Made by a program: the position numbers and the translations under genes
The notes under the pieces: model-generated
The model's database searches: none
What the model saw: only the letters and a program-made list of their open reading frames with translations
What the model was told of the DNA's origin: nothing
Shown: positions 55,393 through 63,482 of the stretch, in pieces
How positions within the stretch are numbered: position 1 is the stretch's first letter
Layout: the number at the start of each line of letters is the position of its first letter
Assembly (NCBI GenBank): GCA_900543205.1
Contig: UQQM01000005.1
Span: 31,392-95,391 of the forward strand
From: an uncultured Bacteroides sp.
GTDB lineage: Bacteria; Bacteroidota; Bacteroidia; Bacteroidales; UBA932
Length of the DNA stretch: 64,000 nt
Direction of reading: 5' to 3'

Positions 55393-56151
55393 GTGGCGAA
55401 CGGGAGCAACGGCCCGCAGATGTCCTTCTGGGAGCATCTCGATGTGCTCAGGGGTGTGATTTTCCGCATCCTGATAGCCGTCTGTCTGCTCTCCTGTCTG
55501 GGACTTGCGTTCAAGGAGCTTCTTTTCAGCATCATCCTGGCACCCGCCCGTCCTGATTTCTTCATGTACAGGCTGCTCGGGACGTCTTTCAGCATGGAGC
55601 TGATAAACGTGGACATAAGCGCGCAGTTCTTCGTCCATCTGAAGGCCTCGCTGGCCGCCGGCTTCATCCTTGCGTTCCCGTATGTGGTCTGGGAGGCATG
55701 GAGGTTCATTGCCCCGGCCCTGTATGCCTCGGAGAAGCGTGCCGTACGCCGTACCTTCACGCTCTCTTCGCTGCTTTTCTATGTCGGCGCGGCGGTCGGA
55801 TACTTCATCATACTGCCGCTCTGCCTGCAGTTTTTCATGAACTACAGCGTCAGCCCCGACATCTCCAACACCGTGACCCTGCGCTCCTATATGTCTATGT
55901 TCAGCTCCATGGTGCTGCTCATGGGCATCGCGTTCGAGTTTCCTTCGGCCATACTGCTGCTTTCCATGCTGGGCGTCGTCGACAAGGAGCTCTTGAAGCG
56001 CGGAAGGAAATACGCCTTCGTGGTGCTGCTCATAGTCGCGGCCTTCATCACCCCGAGCGGAGACCCGCTGTCGATGCTGCTGCTCACGGCGCCGCTATAC
56101 CTGCTTTATGAAATGTCAATTTCGCTATGCTCGTCACGAATGAAATCCTGA
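55393..56151 (+). CDS. tatC: Twin-arginine translocase subunit TatC
   Basis: Receptor of the Tat system that binds twin-arginine signal peptides. The 252-residue protein has six helices and the family's FWEHLDVLRGVIFR near the N-terminus; the FEFPSAILLLSMLGVV and FVVLLIVAAFITPSGDPLSML blocks match TatC. I use the GTG at 55393, 2 bases after the tatA stop; an ATG at 55420 is also possible and would still keep the conserved N-terminus. Confidence 0.95.
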   Translation: MANGSNGPQMSFWEHLDVLRGVIFRILIAVCLLSCLGLAFKELLFSIILAPARPDFFMYRLLGTSFSMELINVDISAQFFVHLKASLAAGFILAFPYVVWEAWRFIAPALYASEKRAVRRTFTLSSLLFYVGAAVGYFIILPLCLQFFMNYSVSPDISNTVTLRSYMSMFSSMVLLMGIAFEFPSAILLLSMLGVVDKELLKRGRKYAFVVLLIVAAFITPSGDPLSMLLLTAPLYLLYEMSISLCSSRMKS

Positions 56152-56717
56152 CGCAGGCAGTAGGCTGCGTGAACTGGCCGGACAAATATCCCGACCGTCC
56201 GGAAGTCGATTTCGGCATCCGCTGCACCGGCGCCGAGCTGCTGCTCCGTTTCCGCGTGCGGGAGGCCGTTACGCGCGCCGTATGTACCGCCGACAGGCAG
56301 AATGTATGGGAGGATTCCTGCGTGGAGTTCTTCTTCGCGCCGCTCCCCGACGGTCTGTATTATAATTTCGAGTGCAGCTGCACCGGGAGGCTGTATATGG
56401 CCTGTGGCCGGGGACGCGAGAACCGTGTCTTCCTGCCGGACGAAGCGTATTCCATCGTCAGGTGCCGCCCCAGCCTTGGCACGGAGGCTTTCGGACTGAA
56501 GGAGGCCGTGCCGGAGTGGTCCCTGGAGCTGGCGATTCCCGTGCGGGCGCTGGCGTTCCATGAGCTGGAGAGCTTCAGCGGCCTGCACGCGAGGGGGAAT
56601 TTCTACAAATGCGGAAACATGCTTCCGAAGCGGCATTATCTCAGCTGGGCGCCCGTGAACACGCCCGCTCCGGACTTCCACCGTCCGGAATTCTTTGGAC
56701 CAATAGATTTTGAGTGA
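56127..56717 (+). CDS. Carbohydrate-binding family 9-like protein
   Basis: A 196-residue protein with the CBM9-like beta-sandwich: VWEDSCVEFFFAP is the typical first signature, then YYNFECSCTGRL, and FYKCGNMLPKRHYLSWAPV near the end. There is no signal peptide or lipobox, so it seems cytosolic, unlike carbohydrate-binding modules attached to secreted enzymes. Its start overlaps the tatC end by 25 bases and its stop overlaps the ABC-F start. The ligand and role are unknown. Confidence 0.87.
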   Translation: MLVTNEILTQAVGCVNWPDKYPDRPEVDFGIRCTGAELLLRFRVREAVTRAVCTADRQNVWEDSCVEFFFAPLPDGLYYNFECSCTGRLYMACGRGRENRVFLPDEAYSIVRCRPSLGTEAFGLKEAVPEWSLELAIPVRALAFHELESFSGLHARGNFYKCGNMLPKRHYLSWAPVNTPAPDFHRPEFFGPIDFE

Positions 56718-58651
56718 TGGTATCGATAGAAGACCTGACAGTGGCATACGGAGGCTATGTCCTGCTCGACAAGATAAATTTCCATATAAGCGACAATGAC
56801 AAGATCGGCCTTGTCGGCAAGAACGGCGCCGGCAAGTCCACGATACTGAAACTGATATGCGGCCTTCAGAATCCGACTTCGGGCCGTGTGGACAAGCCTT
56901 CCGACCTCAGCATAGGCTATCTGCCCCAGATTATGGAGCACCACCGTGGAAGGAGCGTGCTGGAGGAGGCGATGACCGCGTTCGACGCCACCGCCGGCCT
57001 CGAGCGCGAGATAGCCGAGGTCACACACGAGCTGGAGACCAGGACCGACTATGAGTCCGACGGATATTCTGCCCTTATAGAGAAGCTGGGCGCTCTGCAT
57101 GACAGGCTGGACCTCAGCTACAGCGAACCTCCCGAGGTCCAGGCCCGCAAGACCCTGCTCGGCCTTGGGTTCAGGGACGGGGAGCTCGGACGGAAGACCG
57201 AGACTTTCTCGCAGGGATGGAACATGCGCATCGAGCTTGCGAAGATACTTCTGCGCAAGCCGCGTCTGATGCTTCTCGACGAGCCTACGAACCATCTCGA
57301 CATCGAATCCATCGAATGGCTGGAGGACTATCTCAAGACCGGCCGTTGCTCCCTGCTCCTGGTAAGCCACGACCGCCGTTTCCTCGACAACGTGACCAAC
57401 AGGACCGTAGAGGTCATGCTGGGGCATATCCACGACTACAAGGTGCCCTACAGCAAATATCTGGAACTCAGGGCCGAACGCCTGCAGCAGCAGACCGCCG
57501 CCTATGAGAACCAGCAGAAGATGATACACAAGACCGAGGAGTTCATCCAGGCCTTCCGCTACAAGCCGACCAAGTCCAACCAGGTGCAGTCGCGCATCAA
57601 GGCCCTCGAGAAGCTCGACAGGATAGAGATAGACGAGACCGACAATGTCAGGCTCACAGTGAAGTTCCCTCCGGCTCCGCGTTCCGGGGACGTGGTATTC
57701 AGGGGTACCGACCTCACGGTTGGGTATCCGGGCAAGGTCGTGTTCAGCCATGCGAACATCGAGATAAAGAGGGGGGAGAAGGTCGCCTTCATCGGCCGCA
57801 ACGGCGAGGGGAAGACCACGATGATGAGGGTTGTCACCGGAGAGCTGTCGCCGCTGGACGGAGAGGCCTGGCTGGGGTATAATGTGGAGACGGGCTATTT
57901 CGCCCAGAATCAGGAGGATGTGCTGGACAAGAACGACACCGTGTTCTCCACCCTGGACAGGATAGCCGTGGGCGACATACGCACGAAGCTGCGCGACATC
58001 CTTGCCCAGTTCCTGTTCCGGGGAGAGGACATAGACAAGAAGGTGGGCGTGCTCTCGGGAGGGGAGCGGGCCCGTCTGGGGATGGCCAAGCTGATGCTCC
58101 AGAGCCACAATCTCCTGGCTCTCGACGAACCTACGAACCACATGGACATCAAGTCCAAGGACATACTCAAGCAGGCCCTCAAGGCCTTCGACGGCACGCT
58201 GATAGTGGTTTCCCACGACAGGGACTTCCTTGACGGGCTGGTGGACAAGATGTACGAGTTCCGCGACGGAAAGGTCACCGAGCATCTCGGCGGCGTGAGC
58301 GAATTCCTCGAGAAGCGCAAGATCGAGGATCTCAAGGAGCTTGAGCGCAAGTTCGCCCCGGCGGCGCCGGCGGCACCCGACAGGAAGGCCGCGAAGGAGG
58401 AAAGGAAGACCGCCGATGTGGAAAGGCGTCAGGGGAACCGGCAGGACAGGAAGAAAAAGAACAGAATTTCTTATCTTGAGGGGGAAATAGGCAAACTCGA
58501 AAGCAGGATGAAGGAAATCGAGACAGTTCTCTCGGCTCCTAAGGAAAGTGACGACATAATGGAGCTGACGCGCAGCTATCTCGAGCTCAAGCGCGAGCTT
58601 GACGCCAAGACTGACGAGTGGGCCGAATTGTCAGAGGAATATGAAGCTTAG
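56717..58651 (+). CDS. ABC-F family ATPase (ribosome-associated type)
   Basis: Soluble tandem ATPase without membrane domain, of the class that acts on the ribosome (translation factor or antibiotic protection). First cassette: Walker A GKNGAGKST, signature FSQGWNMRIELA, Walker B LMLLDEPTNHLD. Second: GRNGEGKTT, LSGGERARL, LLALDEPTNHMD. The linker between them (about 245-305) is helical and basic. A C-terminal coiled coil (about 560-640) is rich in Lys, Glu and Arg, as in Uup-like members. The ATG at 56717 overlaps the preceding stop (TGATG); a GTG one codon earlier is possible. Length is 644 residues. Confidence 0.94.
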   Translation: MVSIEDLTVAYGGYVLLDKINFHISDNDKIGLVGKNGAGKSTILKLICGLQNPTSGRVDKPSDLSIGYLPQIMEHHRGRSVLEEAMTAFDATAGLEREIAEVTHELETRTDYESDGYSALIEKLGALHDRLDLSYSEPPEVQARKTLLGLGFRDGELGRKTETFSQGWNMRIELAKILLRKPRLMLLDEPTNHLDIESIEWLEDYLKTGRCSLLLVSHDRRFLDNVTNRTVEVMLGHIHDYKVPYSKYLELRAERLQQQTAAYENQQKMIHKTEEFIQAFRYKPTKSNQVQSRIKALEKLDRIEIDETDNVRLTVKFPPAPRSGDVVFRGTDLTVGYPGKVVFSHANIEIKRGEKVAFIGRNGEGKTTMMRVVTGELSPLDGEAWLGYNVETGYFAQNQEDVLDKNDTVFSTLDRIAVGDIRTKLRDILAQFLFRGEDIDKKVGVLSGGERARLGMAKLMLQSHNLLALDEPTNHMDIKSKDILKQALKAFDGTLIVVSHDRDFLDGLVDKMYEFRDGKVTEHLGGVSEFLEKRKIEDLKELERKFAPAAPAAPDRKAAKEERKTADVERRQGNRQDRKKKNRISYLEGEIGKLESRMKEIETVLSAPKESDDIMELTRSYLELKRELDAKTDEWAELSEEYEA

Positions 58652-59588
58652 ATTTTTATATGCCCTGCTGGGCCTTGTTGTGCCGGCGGGCGTCCTGAAC
58701 GCGCAGGTGACCGAGCATTCGCGCGATTACGAAGCTTTTTCCGGAGTGGAAGTCTTCGGAGGGTTCACGTTGGAGGTCGTGGAAGGGCCGGCATATTCGC
58801 TCAGCATCGCAGTCGACGACATGCTCCACAACTTCATCCAGGTGGATGTGGAAGACGGGGTTCTGAAGGTCCTTCTTGACGAGAAGACCCTTACTCCCGA
58901 GGTGCGCCGCCACTATCGCAGCCGTCTGACCGAAACGCCTGACTTCAAGGCCACCGTCACGGCACCGTCGGCATTGCGCAGCTTTTCGCTGAAAGGGAAG
59001 GCGGTGCTCGGCAGGATTGAAGGCAAGGTTTTCGCTCCCGATTCCGCCAAGTTCTACCTTGCCGACGACTCCAGGATTGAAAACGTGACGATGAGCGGCA
59101 GCGGGGCGGTCAGCCTGCGTATGGAGAAGCGCAGCCATGCCGTCATCCGCGTGGAGGGCGGGAGTTTCAGCGCCGAGCTCAGCGGCAGCAGCAGCCTCAA
59201 TCTTGAAAGCGCCTGCGAGGAGGTGTCGCTTTCGCTTTCCGCCAATTCCTCCTGCGTGACCGGCGGCAGCAGCGGAGTCCTCAGCCTCAGTGCGAAGGGA
59301 ACCAGCCGCAGCATACTGAACGGCAGCGCCGAAGAGGTGCGCTATACGCTTTCCGGTTCCACCGACGTGAACGCCGAGAACCTCCAGGCGGTGGATGCCA
59401 GGGTCAATATGAGCGGGTTCTGCACCCTCACCCAGGCCGCCAGGGGAAGCGTCTTCCTGGAGCTGAGCAACGGAGCTAAGCTCACCTATAAGAATTCCCC
59501 CGTGTTCTACATAAATTCGGTCAGGAATTCGACCGTGCTGCGATATTACGAAACAGAGGACGATGATAGTTCTGGACGCACACTGTGA
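58641..59588 (+). CDS. Exported GIN-domain protein (DUF2807)
   Basis: A 315-residue protein with a signal peptide (to about residue 22, ending NAQ). The mature chain is a beta-helix of the GIN/DUF2807 type, with repeated short strands and Ser/Gly turns: GKAVLGRIEG, MSGSGAVSLRM, LSGSSSLNL, LSGSTDVNAE. These are often called auto-transporter adhesin head-like, but no adhesion role is shown. The ATG at 58641 overlaps the end of the ABC-F gene by 11 bases. The 3' end overlaps the dipeptidase start by 26 bases. Confidence 0.88.
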   Translation: MKLRFLYALLGLVVPAGVLNAQVTEHSRDYEAFSGVEVFGGFTLEVVEGPAYSLSIAVDDMLHNFIQVDVEDGVLKVLLDEKTLTPEVRRHYRSRLTETPDFKATVTAPSALRSFSLKGKAVLGRIEGKVFAPDSAKFYLADDSRIENVTMSGSGAVSLRMEKRSHAVIRVEGGSFSAELSGSSSLNLESACEEVSLSLSANSSCVTGGSSGVLSLSAKGTSRSILNGSAEEVRYTLSGSTDVNAENLQAVDARVNMSGFCTLTQAARGSVFLELSNGAKLTYKNSPVFYINSVRNSTVLRYYETEDDDSSGRTL

Positions 59589-60642
59589 CGCACCGTCGCA
59601 GATGTCCAGGCTCCGGGACTACCGTCTGGACAATCCTCACGCACAGGTGGATTTCCCCAAGATGCGGCGCGGAGGCGTGGACGCGTCGTTTTTCGCGGCA
59701 TATGTTCCGGCCGTGCTGGAAGGGGCCGATGCGACCGCACATGCAAGACGTCTGCTGGACCTGCTGGATTCGCAGGTGGCGGCGAACGAAGATATCGTGG
59801 CTTACGCACGATGTGCCGGAGGCGTACGCAGGAACAGGCGTGCGGGCAGGATTTCGATACTGGCCGGAATAGAGAACGCTTCGGCCCTTGACGGTTCGCT
59901 CGGGCTTCTGCGCGAGTTCTACAGGAGGGGAGTCCGATATATCACCCTTACCCACAGCGCTGACAATGATGTGGCCGACAGCTGCACCGGAAATGGCCGC
60001 TGGGGAGGCCTGAGCCCGTTCGGGCGCGAACTGATACCTGCCATGAACCATATCGGCATGCTCATCGACCTGGCACATTCCTCCGATGCCACGATGAGCG
60101 ATGTGCTCGGGCTCTCGGAACATCCCGTCGCCTACACTCACGGCTGCTGCCGGGCCCTGGCTTCGCACAGGCGGAACATCTCCGACGAGCTGATGCGGGC
60201 GATAGGCGAGCGCGGCGGAATTGTGTGCATGAGCATCTATCCCTGTTTCCTTGACGACGCCTTCGTGCGGACTCTCGAGGCTTCAGGCCTGCAGGAAGAG
60301 GGAGAGGCGGTGGAGGCCGAGTTCATCAAGGATCCGGGCAACCCGGAAAAGGCCGCTGCATGGGCGGAGATCCAGCGCAGGCTGGCCACACTGCCCCGTC
60401 CATCGGTCGGCAGGGTGGCTGACCATATCGAACATGCGGTGAATGTCGCCGGCATCGACCATGTCGGACTCGGAACCGACTACGACGGTATAGAAGTCAC
60501 GGCCGAGGGACTGGAGGACATCTCGAAATTTCCGGCACTTTTCGATGAACTGCGCAGAAGGGGATTTTCGCGCAAGGAGATTTCAAAAATCGCCGGAGAG
60601 AACTTCCTCCAAGTCCTCAAACTGGTCAGAAAACGCGTTTAA
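59563..60642 (+). CDS. Membrane dipeptidase family (renal dipeptidase, peptidase M19)
   Basis: Zinc-dependent dipeptidase, 359 residues. Metal-site features in order: LDAHCDAP (His-x-Asp), GIENAS (bridging Glu), YTHGCCRAL and SHRRNI (His ligands), and LGTDYDGIE (catalytic-side Asp). There is no signal peptide, so it appears cytosolic. Its start lies within the end of the GIN gene. It closes the valS-to-dipeptidase operon; the following 150 bases are AT-rich and contain no clear terminator. Confidence 0.92.
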   Translation: MIVLDAHCDAPSQMSRLRDYRLDNPHAQVDFPKMRRGGVDASFFAAYVPAVLEGADATAHARRLLDLLDSQVAANEDIVAYARCAGGVRRNRRAGRISILAGIENASALDGSLGLLREFYRRGVRYITLTHSADNDVADSCTGNGRWGGLSPFGRELIPAMNHIGMLIDLAHSSDATMSDVLGLSEHPVAYTHGCCRALASHRRNISDELMRAIGERGGIVCMSIYPCFLDDAFVRTLEASGLQEEGEAVEAEFIKDPGNPEKAAAWAEIQRRLATLPRPSVGRVADHIEHAVNVAGIDHVGLGTDYDGIEVTAEGLEDISKFPALFDELRRRGFSRKEISKIAGENFLQVLKLVRKRV

Positions 60643-60789
60643 CATTTTTGTTATAAGTTAAAACAAATTTGTTAAATTTACTGATAATCAAAAGAATATC
60701 ATAATTCGATAATCGACTTGTCCGATTTGGGCCGCAGCTGCGTATGTGAGCGTTCAGGTTGCGGTATTCCGGCAGCGATTATCCTCAAA

Positions 60790-61033
60790 ATCCTCCTCAA
60801 TAAGCTTCATTCGGTATTCCTTGGTAAGTCCGTTGCGGACCCCCGCCTTTGACTTGATTTCCGCGACCATTTCCTAAAAATCGGCGGCAGCAGTCCTTGC
60901 ATTTATATTGTTGTTTCCTGCCACTCAGGCCGTTCCTGACCACATTCGCTGTCCAGCAAAAAACATTTTTCTTGTACATCTCGGTAATAATCTCTGCAAA
61001 TATATTTAACTCAGTACTTTGCAGGGATTTCAT
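60790..61033 (-). pseudogene. Internally deleted transposase copy (left copy, minus strand)
   Basis: The N-terminal frame from the ATG at 61033 encodes a zinc ribbon, NVVRNGLSGRKQQYKCKDC then CRRFLG. After about 20 more bases a different frame gives VAEIKSKAGVRNGLTKEY and RMKLIEE, clearly the C-terminal end of the same kind of transposase. Everything between (HTH and most of the DDE domain) has been lost and the frame is shifted. Directly before the ATG lies the 20-bp terminal repeat. Confidence 0.7.
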
Positions 61034-61035
61034 CC

Positions 61036-61055
61036 TGAATTTTGTCGACTAGGCC
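61036..61055 (-). mobile_element. 20-bp terminal repeat of the left IS copy
   Basis: TGAATTTTGTCGACTAGGCC on the plus strand. Relative to the left transposase copy, which runs on the minus strand, it is the end next to the start codon. The identical word occurs at 61260-61279 as the opposite end of the right copy, so the two ends of this IS are exact inverted repeats. Confidence 0.7.
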
Positions 61056-61078
61056 CATATCTCAGCATAAAAAGGAAC

Positions 61079-61248
61079 ATGAAACGCATACGGACATTCT
61101 ACGATTACAAGGACAGGGTCATACCGGATACGAACAACGGCCTGGAACGGTGTTCGCTGACATCAAGTCAAAGGTGAGGGGCCACAGCGGACTCACAAGC
61201 GAGCCCAGGATGAAACTTATTGACGAATACCTATCACGTCATTATTGA
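61079..61248 (+). pseudogene. C-terminal transposase fragment with a frameshift (right copy, plus strand)
   Basis: One frame gives FYDYKDRVIPDTNNGLE, then near 61150 the match moves to another frame: FADIKSKVRGHSGLTSE and MKLIDEYLSRHY followed by TGA. This is the C-terminal part of the same transposase family as the left copy (compare its IKSK and RMKLI blocks). A one-base change explains the frameshift. The rest of the gene is missing; the terminal repeat follows 11 bases after the stop. Confidence 0.7.
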
Positions 61249-61259
61249 CATAAGTATCA

Positions 61260-61279
61260 TGAATTTTGTCGACTAGGCC
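61260..61279 (+). mobile_element. 20-bp terminal repeat of the right IS copy
   Basis: TGAATTTTGTCGACTAGGCC, identical over 20 bases to 61036-61055. It lies just beyond the stop of the right copy, so it marks that copy's downstream end. Confidence 0.7.
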
Positions 61280-61613
61280 AAAAAGTCAGGAACAGGACTG
61301 ACGGCGGAATCTGCTATATAACCGGCTACAGGTGGGTTGTCCCAGGCATCTTTCTTCGGACCGACAGCCAGTCGGCGTTGCGCGGACTGAGACGAAGCAG
61401 GCTTGCCCTCTTTCTTCTGCCTGCGGAGACGCACGTCCGCCAATGGCGACCTGGACCCGCACATTCTGACGGACTGCCTAAGATAGTTTTCACTTGATCG
61501 ACAGTCCGCCGGACTTCCGCAGACAGCGGTGAAGTGTCAGATTTGCCTGCAAAACGAACCACCGAAGTTGCCTGCCTGGTGATTGAGCATGTTGAAAGTT
61601 TGCTTGCGGGTTT
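61280..61613. other. Gap with no supportable gene
   Basis: About 330 bases between the IS remnant and cinA. Composition returns to GC-rich. On the minus strand, frames of 63 and 78 codons are open but rich in Arg, Ser and Pro without family resemblance. It may be the end of a decayed gene interrupted by the insertion sequences. Confidence 0.5.
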
Positions 61614-62111
61614 CTATGCAGGATTGTTCTTGCCGGCGAGGTCTTCCTTGATGTATTCTGTCAGGAAGCCGAGAGCCTCCATGGCGAACCGGAGTATGTT
61701 GCCCTCGCGGCCGAGATTGCAGTTGTAGATTCTGGTCCTGGTGCCTCCCGGGCCGCTGACGGCCATCCAGACCGTGCCCTCAGGGTAACGGCCGTCTCCG
61801 CCTTCCGCCAGTCCGGTGGTCGATACCGAATATGTGCTTCCGGTCGCTTTTCTGACGCCTTCGGCCATGGCGGCGGCTACTTCCGCGCTGACGACTCCGT
61901 ATTCGTCTATGGTTCGGGCCGGCACTCCGAGCAGCTTCTCCTTGACTGAGACTGCGTATGAGGTCACGGAGCCGAGGTAGTATTCCGATGAACCGGAAAC
62001 CGTGGTGATCAGATGCGAGATTTCCCCTCCGGTGCAGGATTCCGCCGCACTCAGGGTCCTGCCGCTGCCCTTCAGCAGCGAAGCCAGGAAATATTGTATA
62101 TTATCGTTCAT
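61614..62111 (-). CDS. pncC: Nicotinamide-nucleotide amidohydrolase (CinA C-terminal domain, PncC)
   Basis: Deamidates nicotinamide mononucleotide in NAD recycling. The 165-residue protein is the stand-alone C-terminal CinA domain: the catalytic motif AAESCTGGEISHLIT (Ser near residue 25), GSVTSYAVSVKEKLLGV and STTGLAEGGDGRYPEGTVW are all present. Its start overlaps the stop of the PyrD-like gene (ATGA). The N-terminal CinA domain is absent, which is common. Confidence 0.93.
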   Translation of the reverse strand: MNDNIQYFLASLLKGSGRTLSAAESCTGGEISHLITTVSGSSEYYLGSVTSYAVSVKEKLLGVPARTIDEYGVVSAEVAAAMAEGVRKATGSTYSVSTTGLAEGGDGRYPEGTVWMAVSGPGGTRTRIYNCNLGREGNILRFAMEALGFLTEYIKEDLAGKNNPA

Positions 62112-62899
62112 TGTTCCTGATGAAGCTGCTTCAGAATCTTGCGCACAATTCCGGGCCCTTCGTGGACGAGGCCTGTGCGCACTTCCACCAGCGACGCCCC
62201 GGCCTTCAGGGCTTCGGCGGCATGCTCCGGAGTGTCGATATGGTTGTTGGCGATTACCGGCAGCCTTCCTTCCGAGTATTCGACTATGTGCTTCAGCTGT
62301 GCGAGGTCGCGTGATTCGATGCCGTCGACGCTGTTCAGCATGCAGTAGTCGACCAGCGTCTCCAATTGGTTGTCCGTGAGCTCCTTGGGAATCTTCAGCA
62401 CTATGGGGCGGTAGACAGGTTCGGCGATGCGGGCTTCCAGCAGCGGGTCGATAGGATAGATTGACAGGTCATCCGGGAGCTCCACTACGAAGAAGTCGCA
62501 GAAGTCGTATGCGAGGGTGAAGGCTGTCAGATAGTCGGCGGCTATGCAGGCAGCAAGGATATTGTGCTTGGGATGCTCGTTCAGGTTGCGCAGCGCGCGG
62601 CGTATGCTTTCCGCGTTCATCGGGCCGATTTCCACGAAGCTGAATCCGAGGTTCCCGAGGTCGTTGTAGAGCTCTCCGTGAATGTCAAGTCCGGCCCCGA
62701 GGCCGACGGGATGCTTGAACTGGATTCCGAAAACTTCTTTCTGCAGCCTGGTGGTGCGGCTTCCGTAGAGCCAGCGCGTTATGGTGTGGGCGAGCGGGAG
62801 TCTGCCGATAAGCCTGAAATACTTCAGACTTACCCTGGAGGCTCTGTCGAGCTCCATGCTGCGCACCAGCGGCTTTATGAGAATGTCGTACATGCCCAT
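62108..62899 (-). CDS. Dihydroorotate dehydrogenase-like protein lacking the usual active site
   Basis: A 263-residue TIM-barrel protein related to class 2 PyrD. Shared features are the N-terminal helices (YDILIKPLVRSMELD), HPVGLGAGLDIHGELYNDLGN (class 2 GLAAGFDK-type), FVEIGP, and the C-terminal FMN-phosphate region AAEALKAGASLVEVRTGLVH. But it is 60-70 residues shorter than PyrD. The block with NxSxPN and the catalytic Ser is replaced by VVELPDDLSIYP, and the NTT substrate motif reads IANNHID. It probably does not oxidise dihydroorotate. It has its own promoter and is coupled to pncC. Confidence 0.82.
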   Translation of the reverse strand: MGMYDILIKPLVRSMELDRASRVSLKYFRLIGRLPLAHTITRWLYGSRTTRLQKEVFGIQFKHPVGLGAGLDIHGELYNDLGNLGFSFVEIGPMNAESIRRALRNLNEHPKHNILAACIAADYLTAFTLAYDFCDFFVVELPDDLSIYPIDPLLEARIAEPVYRPIVLKIPKELTDNQLETLVDYCMLNSVDGIESRDLAQLKHIVEYSEGRLPVIANNHIDTPEHAAEALKAGASLVEVRTGLVHEGPGIVRKILKQLHQEQ

Positions 62900-62906
62900 C
62901 GAGGGG

Positions 62907-62914
62907 CAAAGATA
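62907..62914 (-). promoter_or_regulatory. -7 promoter element of the PyrD-like gene
   Basis: On the minus strand TATCTTTG, exact to consensus, ending 7 bases before the ATG at 62899 and just past the stop of the XRE gene. This suggests a separate, nearly leaderless transcript. A second in-frame ATG two codons on (62893) could also serve. Confidence 0.55.
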
Positions 62915-62918
62915 GGAA

Positions 62919-63431
62919 TTATTTCAATTCCTGGTAGGTGTTGTCGTCGTAGAATACCAGCACTTTCGATATCCTGCGTCCGTTTCCTGCTTCTCCGCCG
63001 TCCTTCAGCTCCGCGTTTTCCGTCGGATTCGCGTCCGCGCCGTTTCCGTATTTGGGCTTTGGCTGGCGGATGTCGCGATAATCCCGGTTTCCGCCGCCGG
63101 CTGCAGGATAGCTTGAAACATCTCCATGCAGAATGGGTTCGGCTTCCTCGTCGGCGAAGAGACCGCTGTCGGCGCTGGCTGCCGATGGTATCTCGATGAC
63201 GTTTTCCTGCAGGTAGGGCTGGTTGCCGTACATCCTGCCTTTTCCGGTTATGAGCCATGACAGGTTCAGGGTGGGGTAATGCTGCGCCACGCTTGCGAAG
63301 AAATCGTAGCCCGGGCGGTTGCGTCCGGAGAGAATATGCGAGATGCTGGCGCGGGCGACCCCGATAGTGTCGGCGAACTGTGACTGGCTGATGTTTTCGG
63401 CGGCCAGGAATTGTTTCAGACGCGAGTTCAT
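62919..63431 (-). CDS. XRE-family DNA-binding protein
   Basis: A 170-residue protein with an N-terminal helix-turn-helix of the Cro/C1 type: FLAAENISQSQFADTIGVAR and ASISHILSGRNRPG (about residues 8-43). The central and C-terminal part is Gly/Asn/Pro-rich and probably disordered, ending in a short ordered segment (KVLVFYDDNTYQELK). It resembles phage-repressor-like HTH proteins widespread in Bacteroidota. It has a good promoter 20 bases upstream. No phage genes are nearby. Confidence 0.9.
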   Translation of the reverse strand: MNSRLKQFLAAENISQSQFADTIGVARASISHILSGRNRPGYDFFASVAQHYPTLNLSWLITGKGRMYGNQPYLQENVIEIPSAASADSGLFADEEAEPILHGDVSSYPAAGGGNRDYRDIRQPKPKYGNGADANPTENAELKDGGEAGNGRRISKVLVFYDDNTYQELK

Positions 63432-63450
63432 ATTGTAACGGCTTGTTTCA

Positions 63451-63482
63451 CAAATGTAATCAGAATTTCGGACATGGGCAAG
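63451..63482 (-). promoter_or_regulatory. Promoter of the XRE-family gene
   Basis: On the minus strand CTTG (63482-63479, one mismatch), a 20-base spacer and TACATTTG (63458-63451, exact) match the -33/-7 pattern, 19 bases before the ATG at 63431. Confidence 0.62.

Noticed and set aside
61273..61562. Two short minus-strand frames in the gap after the IS remnant
   Set aside because: Arg/Ser-rich, no ribosome site or promoter and no recognisable family; treated as non-coding or decayed DNA.
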